DNA from: Tritrichomonas foetus
Taxonomy: Eukaryota; Parabasalia; Tritrichomonadida; Tritrichomonadidae
Direction of reading: 5' to 3'
Assembly: GCA_001839685.1 (NCBI GenBank)
Contig: MLAK01000650.1
Location: 1-35,178, forward strand
Length of the DNA stretch: 35,178 bases
Shown here: one piece after another, positions 18,419 to 27,101 of the stretch
How the letters are laid out: every line of letters starts with the position of its first letter
How positions within the stretch are numbered: position 1 is the stretch's first letter
Position numbers and translations under genes: made by a program
The notes under the pieces: model-generated
Database searches by the model: none
The model's input: only the letters and a program-made list of their open reading frames with translations
What the model was told of the DNA's origin: nothing

Positions 18419-18459
18419 TTGAATGAAATTCATTCAAAAAAATAATTGAATGCATTCAA
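18419..18459. repeat. Paired TTGAATG/CATTCAA palindromes
   Basis: TTGAATG and CATTCAA flank 5 nt at 18419-18437. Nine bases later the same words are fused into a perfect 14-bp palindrome, TTGAATGCATTCAA (18446-18459). The same half-site occurs in other intergenic stretches, for example 7270-7280 and 6650-6657. Confidence 0.7.
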
Positions 18460-18869
18460 ATTCGTAAAGAAGTTTGATTTTTTTTCTGATATATTCTCTG
18501 CCTGTTTCCGCAAATAAATGAAATTTCTTTCTCTTCTTATTTCTCCTTTGATATTCCTATCAAAATAAAAAAGTCAAACTCACTTAAACTGATTTTATAA
18601 TCGAAAATTTCGTCAATAAGGTAATATAGAACATAAATATACAAAGTTCTATATTAAGAAAGATCTTAAAGCATTTAGATGAGTCTCTCAAAGCACTACT
18701 AAGTTCATTTAAAGAATTTTCAGACTCTGAAATAAAAGTTAATAAATCGTTTAAAAAAATAAAATTCAATTTATTTGTTCATTTATTGATTGAAAAAGTA
18801 GGTAAAAAAAATGTTTGCAAAATTTTAGGCTGTCAATAATTCTAATGAATGGCCTACATTAATTACACA

Positions 18870-18922
18870 ATTTTGTTTACCTCTTTTTGAGGGCTGAAGA
18901 CCCTCAAAAAGTGTTACAAAAT
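18870..18922. repeat. Strong two-part hairpin (11-bp + 7-bp stem)
   Basis: CTTTTTGAGGG (18883-18893) pairs perfectly with CCCTCAAAAAG (18901-18911) around a 7-nt loop, CTGAAGA. An outer 7-bp stem, ATTTTGT (18870-18876) with ACAAAAT (18916-18922), is separated by a small internal loop. It sits in an intergenic stretch about 350 bp upstream of the kinase ATG. It could be a structured RNA, a small inverted-repeat element remnant, or a protein site. Confidence 0.8.
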
Positions 18923-19274
18923 TTTTATCAAACTTTTGTTGAAAACACCACCCTCATTTTTATGTATCGAATTAATTTCTAATCGTATCCCTTAATGGAA
19001 TTTGTAAATCGACGTAAATTTTGTATCAATTTTTTTTTGATAGAGAATCGTTTCAAAAAGTAAAATTATATTTATGACTATTTTACCAATAAAATAACCT
19101 TAACCAAAAAAATTCATTCAAATCTTATAAGGAAAATTTCCTGTAATTGAATACTTGCCAAAATTTCAATGATATAAATATTAACAACATAGAAAAATCT
19201 TCAAGAAAAAAATAAAGTATAGAATATATTCAATTAAAGCAAAACAGGAAAAAAATTATCTATTAAGTTTCAAA

Positions 19275-20330
19275 ATGGCGCGCGCTCTTATTGGGCGTGA
19301 CTACATTATCGACATTCCACCAACATTCGGAGAATATCAATTTTTACAAGTTATCGGACACGGCTCCTTTTCAGTCGTCGTCAAAGCTCGTCACCGCCAA
19401 ACTGGAACTCAATATGCAGTGAAGGTCATTTCACAGAAATTCTTAATCGATAACAACCTCGTCGACACTTTTCAACGCGAAGTAAGTATTCAAACAAAGG
19501 TCAGCCACCCAAACGTCGTTCGACTCACTGAAATGATATCCGACGATAATCTTATTTACCTTATTTTGGATTATTGCGGACGTGGCGACCTTAGAACATT
19601 TATTTCTGAGCACCAGTTTGGCACGACCGGCACACCAGTTGTTGACGAAAGTGCATCAATCAACTTAATCAAACAATTATTAAAAGGGATAGATTATCTT
19701 CATTCGAAAGGGATCGTTCATCGCGATTTAAAGCCAGAGAATTTACTTATTGACAATGACAATATTTTAAAGATAGCGGATTTTGGATTTTCAAGGGAAT
19801 TTTCGCAAAACAATGAAAACGGATTAATGTCGACTCAGTGCGGATCTCCGATCTATGCAGCGCCCGAAATCATCTCCAATCGAACATACGACGGAAAGTG
19901 CGCAGATATGTGGAGCATCGGCGTCATCATATATATATTATTAACCGGAAAGATTCCATGGGAAAACATTACGAATACCTCGAAACTATACTACCAAATC
20001 CAGACAGCACGATACCACATACCCAGCGGAATTTCAGAGGGTGCGGCTTCTTTAATCAACGGATTGATGCAGCCCCAGCCGGAAATGCGGCTTTCTGCCT
20101 CTGAAGCTTTGAACCACCCTTGGATTAACTCCTATGCATTTAAGTCACACTCACAGCCATCCTCCACAATTTTGGCAAGCAAGCTTTCCCAGCCAATTTT
20201 TTTACAATCACAATTTCACAACAAAAACGCAACAACAACAAGAAAGGGGTCACGTGATCTGGTCAATATTGGAAACGCAATTTTAATGCGCCACAGGATG
20301 CCAGTGACGGAAAGAGAAGGATATAGCTAA
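19275..20330 (+). CDS. Active CAMK/AMPK-type serine/threonine protein kinase
   Basis: 351 residues; the kinase domain spans about 20-275. All catalytic elements are present: glycine loop GHGSFS (28-33), Lys50 in YAVKV, Glu69, HRDLKPEN (149-156), DFG (169-171), and the activation segment STQCGSPIYAAPE (186-198) with Thr187 as a likely activating phosphosite. DMWSIGVIIYILLTGKIPW (211-229) is typical of the CAMK/CAMKL group. The C-terminal 75 residues are Ser/Gln/Asn-rich, without a recognised regulatory domain or calmodulin site. The 5' part carries many G/C-ending codons, like the Myb and IMPDH genes, hinting at good expression. The start is a clear ATG. Upstream is the hairpin region; downstream is another hairpin. 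Exact subfamily (AMPK-, MARK- or ULK-like) is unresolved. Confidence 0.93.
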   Translation: MARALIGRDYIIDIPPTFGEYQFLQVIGHGSFSVVVKARHRQTGTQYAVKVISQKFLIDNNLVDTFQREVSIQTKVSHPNVVRLTEMISDDNLIYLILDYCGRGDLRTFISEHQFGTTGTPVVDESASINLIKQLLKGIDYLHSKGIVHRDLKPENLLIDNDNILKIADFGFSREFSQNNENGLMSTQCGSPIYAAPEIISNRTYDGKCADMWSIGVIIYILLTGKIPWENITNTSKLYYQIQTARYHIPSGISEGAASLINGLMQPQPEMRLSASEALNHPWINSYAFKSHSQPSSTILASKLSQPIFLQSQFHNKNATTTRKGSRDLVNIGNAILMRHRMPVTEREGYS

Positions 20331-20893
20331 ATATGAACAAATTCACCTTTTTACAAGGTCAATTCCAAAATATCAGATTCACATCCATCATCGAAAAAAA
20401 ATTATTTTTTCGAAAAAATTGGAGTTCAAAAAATGGATGTATATGTTGATTCAGATATACAATTAATCGGAATGAATATTCTAGAATGATCAGCAATTAA
20501 TTGATTTGAATGTTCTAAATTTTGTTAATAATTATCCTTTCATGAAAAGGGATAATGATTTAATATGCACATGTGATAGTTAGTATTATACAATTATATA
20601 TTTTATGTTATTGTTTGTAATCACTTAATATATAAATTGTTAATATTATTCAATGAAATCTTTTGAAATATATCTATTTAATTATTTTATCGTCCATCTT
20701 TTTTGTATAACTTATATTACTTTTTCAAAACAGGATGTCATAAATATCATTTATGAATAATGAAGCTTTGAATGTGTCAGACCAAAAAATCATTGAAATA
20801 TTAATTCTTGTTCTTCATAAATGAATTTCAATACAACTCAATTCAGTTCTCAATTTTTTTCTTTCTTTTCGTTTTGATTATTTCTCCCTATAA
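20331..20893. other. Intergenic region between kinase and TTLL genes
   Basis: There is a nested inverted repeat at 20381-20440, then AT-rich sequence with one minus-strand AAAAAGT word (20719-20725) and a presumed TTLL promoter in the last 100 bp (TCAATTT words). No gene is seen. Confidence 0.55.
20381..20440 (+). repeat. Nested inverted repeat downstream of the kinase
   Basis: The outer arms ACATCCAT (20381-20388) and ATGGATGT (20433-20440) enclose an inner hairpin, CGAAAAAA (20392-20399) with TTTTTTCG (20405-20412), loop AATTA. It lies about 50 bp past the kinase stop codon, so it may form in the 3' end of that transcript. A role in 3' processing is only a guess. Confidence 0.6.
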
Positions 20894-23239
20894 ATGAAAA
20901 AGAAAAAGGTTTTTGTGAACCTTTCTAACACGTCATATAAAATTGTGCGGACAGCGTGCGAATCCTTGGGGTTCAAAGTCACTGATTCCGCGAAAAAAAA
21001 TATATTATTTTGGTGTGACCAAGGGGCCACCCATGATTTTGTAGCTAATTTGAGACCGTGGCAAATATGTAACCACTTTCCAGGCACTCTTTCTATTGCA
21101 CGAAAAGTTGAAATGATCAAGAATTTAGAGAAAATGAAAACTTCTCTTCCATCGGTCTATACCTTTTATCCGAAGTCTTTTATTCTTCCTGTTCAGTTTT
21201 CTGAATTGAAAAATCACATGAAAGACACCAATGACACAATGATCATAAAACCGGATCGTGGATCACTTGGAAGAGGGATCGTTCTTGTTCAAAATCCAAA
21301 TGATGTTGACAATTATAATGATTTGAGTGCAATTGTTCAGACTTATATTGAGCCTTTTTTAATTGACGGCTTAAAATTTGATTTAAGGATTTATGCACTT
21401 GTTACTTCAGTTGATCCACTCAGAATTTATATACATGAAGAAGGTTTAGCTCGTTTTTGTACAGAGCCATATGAAAAACCAAATTCATCTAATTTAAATA
21501 ACTGTTTTTCACATTTAACAAATTATTCATTAAATAAGAAAAATTCAAACTTCCAGAGTGATCCTGAAAATGGCCATAAAAGATCAATGACGAAAATCTT
21601 CGAAGAAATTTCAAAACAAGGATTCGATACTACTCATTTGAAAAAAAGAATAGACGAAATCATTCGATTAACTATCGCATCAGTTCAACCATTACTTTCA
21701 AATACTTATCGATCATGTGTTTCTATTTCAGATGATGGAAAGTCGCGCTGCTTTGAAATTTTAGGGTTTGACATTTTAATTGACGATAAGGCAAATCCAT
21801 GGTTACTTGAAGTGAACCATATGCCTATGTTGGATGTAGATACTGAATTAGATAAAGTTCTAAAAATGTCAGTGATTACAGGAGCCCTGAAAATTGTTGG
21901 ATTGAAGCCAAATTTCAAAAAACTTGTTTTAATAACACAAAAAAAGTTAACTCAAAGGAGGATTTGGGCTTGCCCAAATGTAACTGAAAATGGTTCTAAT
22001 ATTAATCAACTTCGTTTGCATGATGTCGCTGAAGAATCTGAAATTGCACGAACTCAAACTAATTGGAGATTGATTTTCCCTTTAAATGAAGAGATCACTA
22101 AAAATTATCCACAGAATCAAACAACAAATTCGAGCGATAATAATTTAAACAATGATAATTCTAAAAATGAAAGTGATAATGAAAATAATGATTCTGGATG
22201 TTTATTAAATCTGCGCCTCCAAAATGACAAAAGCGATTTTAATAATCCATCGAATTCTGAAATAAAGCCAAGAACAGCAGCTTTGAAATCACGAGCGAGA
22301 GCTAAATCATTTCCCAAAAATATCATGAAAGAAAAATTAATTTCTAGAAAATCAAATTTGCAATCAAAATTGATTACTAAAGCTCGTCCTGTTACTTCCA
22401 CTTCACAGATGAAACCCAACAAATATAAAACTATGTCAAGTATTCAAAAAGCTAAGCCCAGGACAACATCTAAACTTAGCTCCAAGGCAAACAGTGGAGG
22501 CGATTCATTGATGATGGAAGCTTTGAAAGCTGCAAGCGTTCAAATATTCGATCATTCTACGAAAGCATTTCAAGCTCGGAAGAGGGCATCTACTGAATAC
22601 ATTGAAAAATCAAACCAACGAGAAAACTACCGTCCGTCAACTTCTGTACCAACTGTCAAGATTTTAACTAGTCATTTCCAAAAAAGAACTTCTAATAAAG
22701 ATCAAACTTTGGATTACTCTAGTTCGTCTGATTCATTTGATGATTCTGATGAAAGTGACAATGATAATCCCAATCAAGAAGAAAGATTAAATATTAATAG
22801 TCAAAATAAAATGATTAATACTGGCGTAATGCAATATTCAAATAATCCGTTTTATGTATGTTACGCCGCATTTCCTCCGCATTTCATCAACAGGCAAGAA
22901 GAAACTGAGAGAATGAAGATCTTAACAGAAAGATACAAATTTTTGATAAAAAAGAATTTTCTTGAAAAACTAGTAAAAGTCGTTTATTTACCAGATGATA
23001 TAAAAATCAATAAAACTACTAGAGTCACTGTAAAATCATATGGCTTCAATGGAAAGCAATTGGAATGTATTTTCCCTGGGAGCGATAAAAAATCCAATTC
23101 TAATAATTTGAGTGACAATGGAATGTCGAATGGAACAGAGTTTATGGCGAGGAATTCTGATTCCCTTTTGAATAATCCAAAATACTCCAAACGTATTGCA
23201 AAGCCAGCCATTCTCATTCAACGGATAAGTCTGACATGA
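20894..23239 (+). CDS. Tubulin-tyrosine-ligase-like (TTLL) polyglutamylase
   Basis: 781 residues. Residues about 5-340 are a TTL domain, an ATP-grasp ligase that adds glutamate to tubulin tails. Key elements are IIKPDRGSLGRGI (117-129; Lys119 for ATP), KFDLRIYALV (161-170), HLTNYSLNKK (207-216), and FEILGFDILID (287-297) followed by PWLLEVN (302-308; Glu306 and Asn308 for Mg). The usual HSPS after LLEVN reads HMPM here. The layout best fits the TTLL4/6/13-type polyglutamylases. The tail (340-781) is basic with Ser-rich and acidic stretches (SSSSDSFDDSDESDND around 620) and may bind microtubules. Substrates would be the flagella, axostyle or pelta. It converges on the 7TM gene, 81 bp apart. 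Confidence 0.92.
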   Translation: MKKKKVFVNLSNTSYKIVRTACESLGFKVTDSAKKNILFWCDQGATHDFVANLRPWQICNHFPGTLSIARKVEMIKNLEKMKTSLPSVYTFYPKSFILPVQFSELKNHMKDTNDTMIIKPDRGSLGRGIVLVQNPNDVDNYNDLSAIVQTYIEPFLIDGLKFDLRIYALVTSVDPLRIYIHEEGLARFCTEPYEKPNSSNLNNCFSHLTNYSLNKKNSNFQSDPENGHKRSMTKIFEEISKQGFDTTHLKKRIDEIIRLTIASVQPLLSNTYRSCVSISDDGKSRCFEILGFDILIDDKANPWLLEVNHMPMLDVDTELDKVLKMSVITGALKIVGLKPNFKKLVLITQKKLTQRRIWACPNVTENGSNINQLRLHDVAEESEIARTQTNWRLIFPLNEEITKNYPQNQTTNSSDNNLNNDNSKNESDNENNDSGCLLNLRLQNDKSDFNNPSNSEIKPRTAALKSRARAKSFPKNIMKEKLISRKSNLQSKLITKARPVTSTSQMKPNKYKTMSSIQKAKPRTTSKLSSKANSGGDSLMMEALKAASVQIFDHSTKAFQARKRASTEYIEKSNQRENYRPSTSVPTVKILTSHFQKRTSNKDQTLDYSSSSDSFDDSDESDNDNPNQEERLNINSQNKMINTGVMQYSNNPFYVCYAAFPPHFINRQEETERMKILTERYKFLIKKNFLEKLVKVVYLPDDIKINKTTRVTVKSYGFNGKQLECIFPGSDKKSNSNNLSDNGMSNGTEFMARNSDSLLNNPKYSKRIAKPAILIQRISLT

Positions 23240-23320
23240 TGTTTTTTCCCCTCAATTTTTATATTAATAAACTGTTTGTAATACCTTTCATAATTTTGAC
23301 AAGATTGTTTGTTATCTAAT

Positions 23321-24163
23321 TTAAACTGTGCGAATTTTACATACATGTATAGAAAATAATATAAGAAATTCAGTAAATATGTCAAAGATCGAGGAAATAG
23401 AAATATCAATTGTCCTGAAATATTTTTTCGTGACGCGATTCATCATTAAATATGTTCTCCAGATTTGAAAAGTATCAACAGTCAGCATCACAGCTATTAA
23501 CCAGAAAAAAGTGAAGAGTGAAGTTAAAAATAGCGACGATTTTATCAAAAATAAGAATCTTTCTGGTATTAAGAAGCTATATTCTTTCGAAAATAAGAAA
23601 GAATTGGAGCTTGTCATCAAAAAGAAAAGCTTTGCAACAATATTATATCCAATGTTAACATAGTTTAAGATAGTAATGAATGAATTTGCCTCTGGTTCTT
23701 TGGGATTATGCAAGAACACTAAAACTATCTGTACAATTAATAATATTAACAAACCAGTTTGAAGGCATCTATGAACTATTTTTAAAAGTTTTTCATATTT
23801 AACATGAGAAACCCCCAAAATAAAAATAGCTTGTTTCGCTACAACTAAATAGATTTGAGTTCGAATTAAATATGAGAATAAATAAACGCAAGAAATCACA
23901 TAGAATTGACTTGAAATGAAAAAATTGGTTAGGTGCAAAAGATATGATATTGTTGCTACAATTAAAAACTGTACTTTCTGTTTATTAGCTTTATTTGGTG
24001 CCGTTAAATAATCAATAAGAGCTGTCGAAAATAAGAAAAAGCAAGTCAAAATACAAGCTACAATAATAAAAAAGGCAATAGTGTACAAAGGGATATCATA
24101 GCAATCTTCAATTATATATGTGTTGATACATCGGTCATGACCATAATTATCCCAGTTGCTCAT
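23321..24163 (-). CDS. Seven-transmembrane receptor-like protein
   Basis: The ATG at 24163 (MSNWDNYGHD) gives 280 residues; the frame extends to a GTG at 24178, which is unlikely to be used. A short Cys-containing N-terminus is followed by seven hydrophobic segments: about 25-50, 64-85, 92-122, 131-150, 163-185, 205-228 and 245-265. That topology and size fit a GPCR-like protein with an outside N-terminus. I see no DRY or NPxxY motif, so class cannot be given, and it may be a lineage-specific 7TM family. A sense AAAAAGT word lies about 87 bp upstream. It shares its promoter region with the CK1-like gene. Confidence 0.65.
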   Translation of the reverse strand: MSNWDNYGHDRCINTYIIEDCYDIPLYTIAFFIIVACILTCFFLFSTALIDYLTAPNKANKQKVQFLIVATISYLLHLTNFFISSQFYVISCVYLFSYLIRTQIYLVVAKQAIFILGVSHVKYEKLLKIVHRCLQTGLLILLIVQIVLVFLHNPKEPEANSFITILNYVNIGYNIVAKLFFLMTSSNSFLFSKEYSFLIPERFLFLIKSSLFLTSLFTFFWLIAVMLTVDTFQIWRTYLMMNRVTKKYFRTIDISISSIFDIFTEFLILFSIHVCKIRTV

Positions 24164-24656
24164 TGTTGGTGAAATCACTAGGTCAAAAAAATTAGTATTT
24201 TGAGTATCACTTACACAAAAGAATACATCAAACTTGTTTTGTGAGTATCACTTTTTGAGAAGCCAAATACTTTTCATTTTCAGATTCCGAATTTCTTTTA
24301 TCATCAAAGTTGATATTCCAATTATCTTAAATATGAATTATATGATAACCATATAATTGTATTGAAAAAATGGCCAAAAGACTGTTTGATTGAAACGTCA
24401 TTGCCGAAATAGAAATGCACAAAAACGAGGATTTTATCAATAATTGTATGGAATTCACATAAAGAATCATTGATAACTTTACAAGCATTCTGATAATGAT
24501 GATTAATAAATTTTGAAGTAATTTAGCCGTGATTAGCATGTTATATATGGTTTCACGTCTCTATGAAAAATCATTTCATTCTGGCATTTCCTCAGCGATA
24601 GTGCAAATAGAAACTTCCACATTATATCTAAAATACTGTTTCAAGCGTTGTTCCAT
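24164..24656. other. Divergent promoter region with a hairpin
   Basis: This lies between the 7TM gene (-) and the CK1-like gene (+). A 9-bp perfect stem, AATTATATG/CATATAATT, with loop ATAAC is at 24336-24358. ACTTTTT is at 24250-24256. A 70-codon minus-strand frame here is low-complexity hydrophobic and is not supported. Confidence 0.55.
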
Positions 24657-25526
24657 ATGAAATGTAGAATTTCACGTATAGAAAATCACAGGTTCGAACC
24701 ACTTTTTGGCATTGGGTCAACGATAACGGTTCGAACCGAAAATCCAAAATCTCCTTCTCCGCAACTCAATCTCGAATACAAATTATACGAACTCTTAGAT
24801 GCAGCTCCTGGTATTCCACGCGTTTACAGCTATTGGACAGAAGATCGCTTTCAAGGCATGATTATGGATCGACTTGGAAAGTCGCTTGGATACTGTTTTC
24901 GTATATGCGACAAGATGCTTTCTTTGAAAACTGTCGCTATGTGTGCAATTCAAATGCTTTGCCGTGTAGAATATTTACATCAAAGGAGTTTCATCCACCG
25001 CGATATCAAACCAGTTAATTTCGTTTTTGGTGTTGGAAATTTGTCAAACACACTTTATATGACCAATCATGGTCTTGCCAAACAATATCGAGATTTGCAT
25101 ACATTCACTCATAACAATTTTAATGTAGATAAGGGTGTAGCTGGAAAAGCACGTTATGCATCTATCAATGTTCACCTTGGTGTTGAACAATCATGTCGAG
25201 ATGATCTTGAAAGTCTCGGTTATGTTTTAATTTCACTTGTTAAAGGAAAATTGCCATGGCAGGGCTTAAAAACTGTTTCAAAGAATGATAAAAATAAATT
25301 GATATCACAATCTAAATTTGAAACATCTCTTGAAACGCTTTGTCAAGATCTTCCAAACGAGTTTTTGGTTTATATGACTCGTGTGAGAAATTTAAGATTT
25401 GATGAGCGTCCACCTTATACACTATTTAGAAGTTTATTTATCTCACTAATGGTGAAAATGAATTTAGCATTTGATTATAAGTACGATTGGGTTATTAAAC
25501 AAACTACCAAACTTGATAATGCGTGA
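24657..25526 (+). CDS. Casein kinase 1-family pseudokinase
   Basis: From the ATG at 24657, 289 residues (the frame opens 3 codons earlier at a TTG). CK1 hallmarks are clear: PQLNLEYKLY (35-44), HRDIKPVNF (114-122), KARYASINVHLGVEQSCRDDLESLGYVL (164-191, where classic CK1 has R for C180), and LPWQGLK. Catalytic residues are lost. The glycine loop is shortened by about a dozen residues (FGIGS runs straight into TITVRTE), the VAIK lysine is Arg26, and DFG reads NHG (137-139). HRD Asp116 and Asn121 remain. It should not phosphorylate normally and may act as a scaffold or decoy for CK1 partners. A second open frame overlapping its 3' end looks like the true CK1 tail, so a frameshift or early pseudogene state is possible. 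Confidence 0.82.
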   Translation: MKCRISRIENHRFEPLFGIGSTITVRTENPKSPSPQLNLEYKLYELLDAAPGIPRVYSYWTEDRFQGMIMDRLGKSLGYCFRICDKMLSLKTVAMCAIQMLCRVEYLHQRSFIHRDIKPVNFVFGVGNLSNTLYMTNHGLAKQYRDLHTFTHNNFNVDKGVAGKARYASINVHLGVEQSCRDDLESLGYVLISLVKGKLPWQGLKTVSKNDKNKLISQSKFETSLETLCQDLPNEFLVYMTRVRNLRFDERPPYTLFRSLFISLMVKMNLAFDYKYDWVIKQTTKLDNA

Positions 25527-25665
25527 TAGTCAGCAGGAACTACATAAAAATATAAAACAATCATTAATATTTCAACAAATCAACTTATTGGCAGCGAAAA
25601 TGAAAAATGAAGGAAAAAATAGAAAAATATCAAATATTAATTTTCATCAAAAGTTACCAATATAG
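25523..25665 (+). other. Possible frameshifted C-terminal tail of the CK1-like gene
   Basis: Directly after the CK1-like stop, a +1 frame reads DSQQELHKNIKQSLIFQQ and continues to a TAG at 25663. Its Gln/Lys/Glu-rich amphipathic make-up is like a CK1 tail and unlike the surrounding AT-rich junk. One extra base near GCGTGATAG would explain the break. Confidence 0.4.
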
Positions 25666-25837
25666 TATATTGAATATACAATAGGGTTTATTATTTCCTA
25701 TTAGTATACTAATCTCTGCATTATGAAACTTGAAAAAGATGACTACCAAGTTTGGTAAATTCTAAGAGTGAATTTGAATTTCTGGCTGAACTTTTGGTCC
25801 TAATTACTTAATACCTCATTTAGATTTGTGTGTCTTT

Positions 25838-25858
25838 TGGGGAAATTCATTTTCCCCA
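25838..25858. repeat. 8-bp stem hairpin
   Basis: TGGGGAAA (25838-25845) pairs perfectly with TTTCCCCA (25851-25858) around the loop TTCAT. It is unusually GC-rich for this intergenic sequence. Role unknown. Confidence 0.7.
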
Positions 25859-26642
25859 CCAAGAAATTATTAGAAAGTGTAACCATGCTTTTGCCAATTG
25901 TTATTTGGTTAGATAAAGATATTACAGTCAAACTTAGCACGATAAATGGATTATTCTCGTGTTACACCTATGCGTCACAATATTGATCACCTCCATGCTC
26001 TGAACTCAGAATCACATTTATTTGTAAATTATCATCATAGAATACTTCTAACAAGAGGGAAAGTGATGGGAATAAAATAATTCATACCTAATCATAAGAT
26101 TAATATTTAAAGTAATTTTAAAATTTATTATTATAATAGTTTATTGGCCAATAGGTTTGTTCGTTCTTCATGATGTTGAGCTGTTGTTCTTGATCTTTTA
26201 TGATCATCTCTACCCTTTTGGTCTTCACTTATTCTGGACAAGTGATGTAAAAAACAACTTATAAAAGGTTACTTTTGTGAAACCCAATTTCTATGATAAC
26301 TCTGCATAGAAATGGTTAAAATATGAAGTTAATTCATAAACATCACCAGCATATGGAAACTATAATGGGATCGATTAAGCAAAAAAAATAAATTTTGGGT
26401 AAATGCTTACTAAAAATGCGGAAAATGTATTCAAAATTGAATAGGGGCCATTCAATTTCATCCCATTTTTTTGTTGGTGAAAATCCAAAGCAATATTTTT
26501 TTTTTAGTATTTTCTTTGAAGATACGTTCATTATTGATTAGTAAATGAATCAAACTAAGATTTCTTGTGCAAAACGGAAAAATTTTTATGTGAAATAAAG
26601 TGAATAAAACCATCAAAATTCATAGAAATTTAGTTATATATT

Positions 26643-26669
26643 GAAAAAGTGAAAAACATCCACTTTTTC
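26643..26669. repeat. GAAAAAGTG/CACTTTTTC hairpin
   Basis: GAAAAAGTG (26643-26651) pairs with CACTTTTTC (26661-26669) around a 9-nt loop, so two copies of the recurring AAAAAGT word face each other here. This would suit a dimeric factor binding to that word. Confidence 0.7.
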
Positions 26670-27101
26670 TATCATTCTACAATTTTTTACATAATACTTA
26701 TTTTCCTCATTTTTCCAGGTGGTATTAAAAAACATGGTTTTTATTGTATTGAGCCACCCTACTTAGATGAAAAAGATAATCCAAAACCAACCATATATCA
26801 TGATATTCTTATTTATTGATTCAATTTTTTACGACCACACTCGAAAGTAAATTTTTCCATCTGGATACTATCGTCTCTTTCAAAAAGCTATTCAATTTAC
26901 GTAGGTAAAATTTAAAGGGACAATGCAAACACCTTTTTCAATATTTGAGTAGGTAAATGAATTTATTTCAAAGACCATGAACAAACTCTTCACAATTTTT
27001 TATCAATTTGTATAAAGCCCATCAAAATCTTGGAACACATTTTTTGAAATAAAAAATCGATTCAGTATTCCACATCACACTTTTTTTTATTGAAGAAAAT
27101 C

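Larger units (their letters stand above)
18180..19274. other. Intergenic region
   Basis: About 1.1 kb with no convincing frame. It holds TTGAATG/CATTCAA palindromes (18419-18459), a strong hairpin (18870-18922) and AAAAAGT words at 18341, 18568, 18793, 18906 and 19055, all on the + strand. The last 150 bp are the presumed promoter of the kinase gene at 19275. Confidence 0.6.
25666..27101. other. Intergenic region upstream of IMPDH
   Basis: 1.4 kb without a supported gene. It contains hairpins at 25838-25858 and 26643-26669, a perfect 12-bp palindrome TATTGGCCAATA at 26142-26153, and a short coding-like remnant at 26634-26819. The last 30 bp before the IMPDH ATG hold CACATCACAC followed by a T8 run. 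Confidence 0.55.

Noticed and set aside
18584..18769. 61-codon minus-strand frame
   Set aside because: Opens at a TTG and has no ATG near its beginning; no homology pattern.
24327..24539. 70-codon minus-strand frame in the 7TM/CK1 promoter gap
   Set aside because: Low-complexity Ile/Leu/Ser content as expected of AT-rich DNA, overlaps a hairpin, and no family pattern.
24691..24738. Two GGTTCGAACC words resembling a tRNA B box
   Set aside because: The flanking bases do not form a T-arm stem and no A box, anticodon or acceptor stem fits; the words lie inside the CK1-like coding frame.
26343..26531. 62-codon minus-strand frame with ATG
   Set aside because: Short and hydrophobic with no recognisable motif; AT-rich context makes chance likely.
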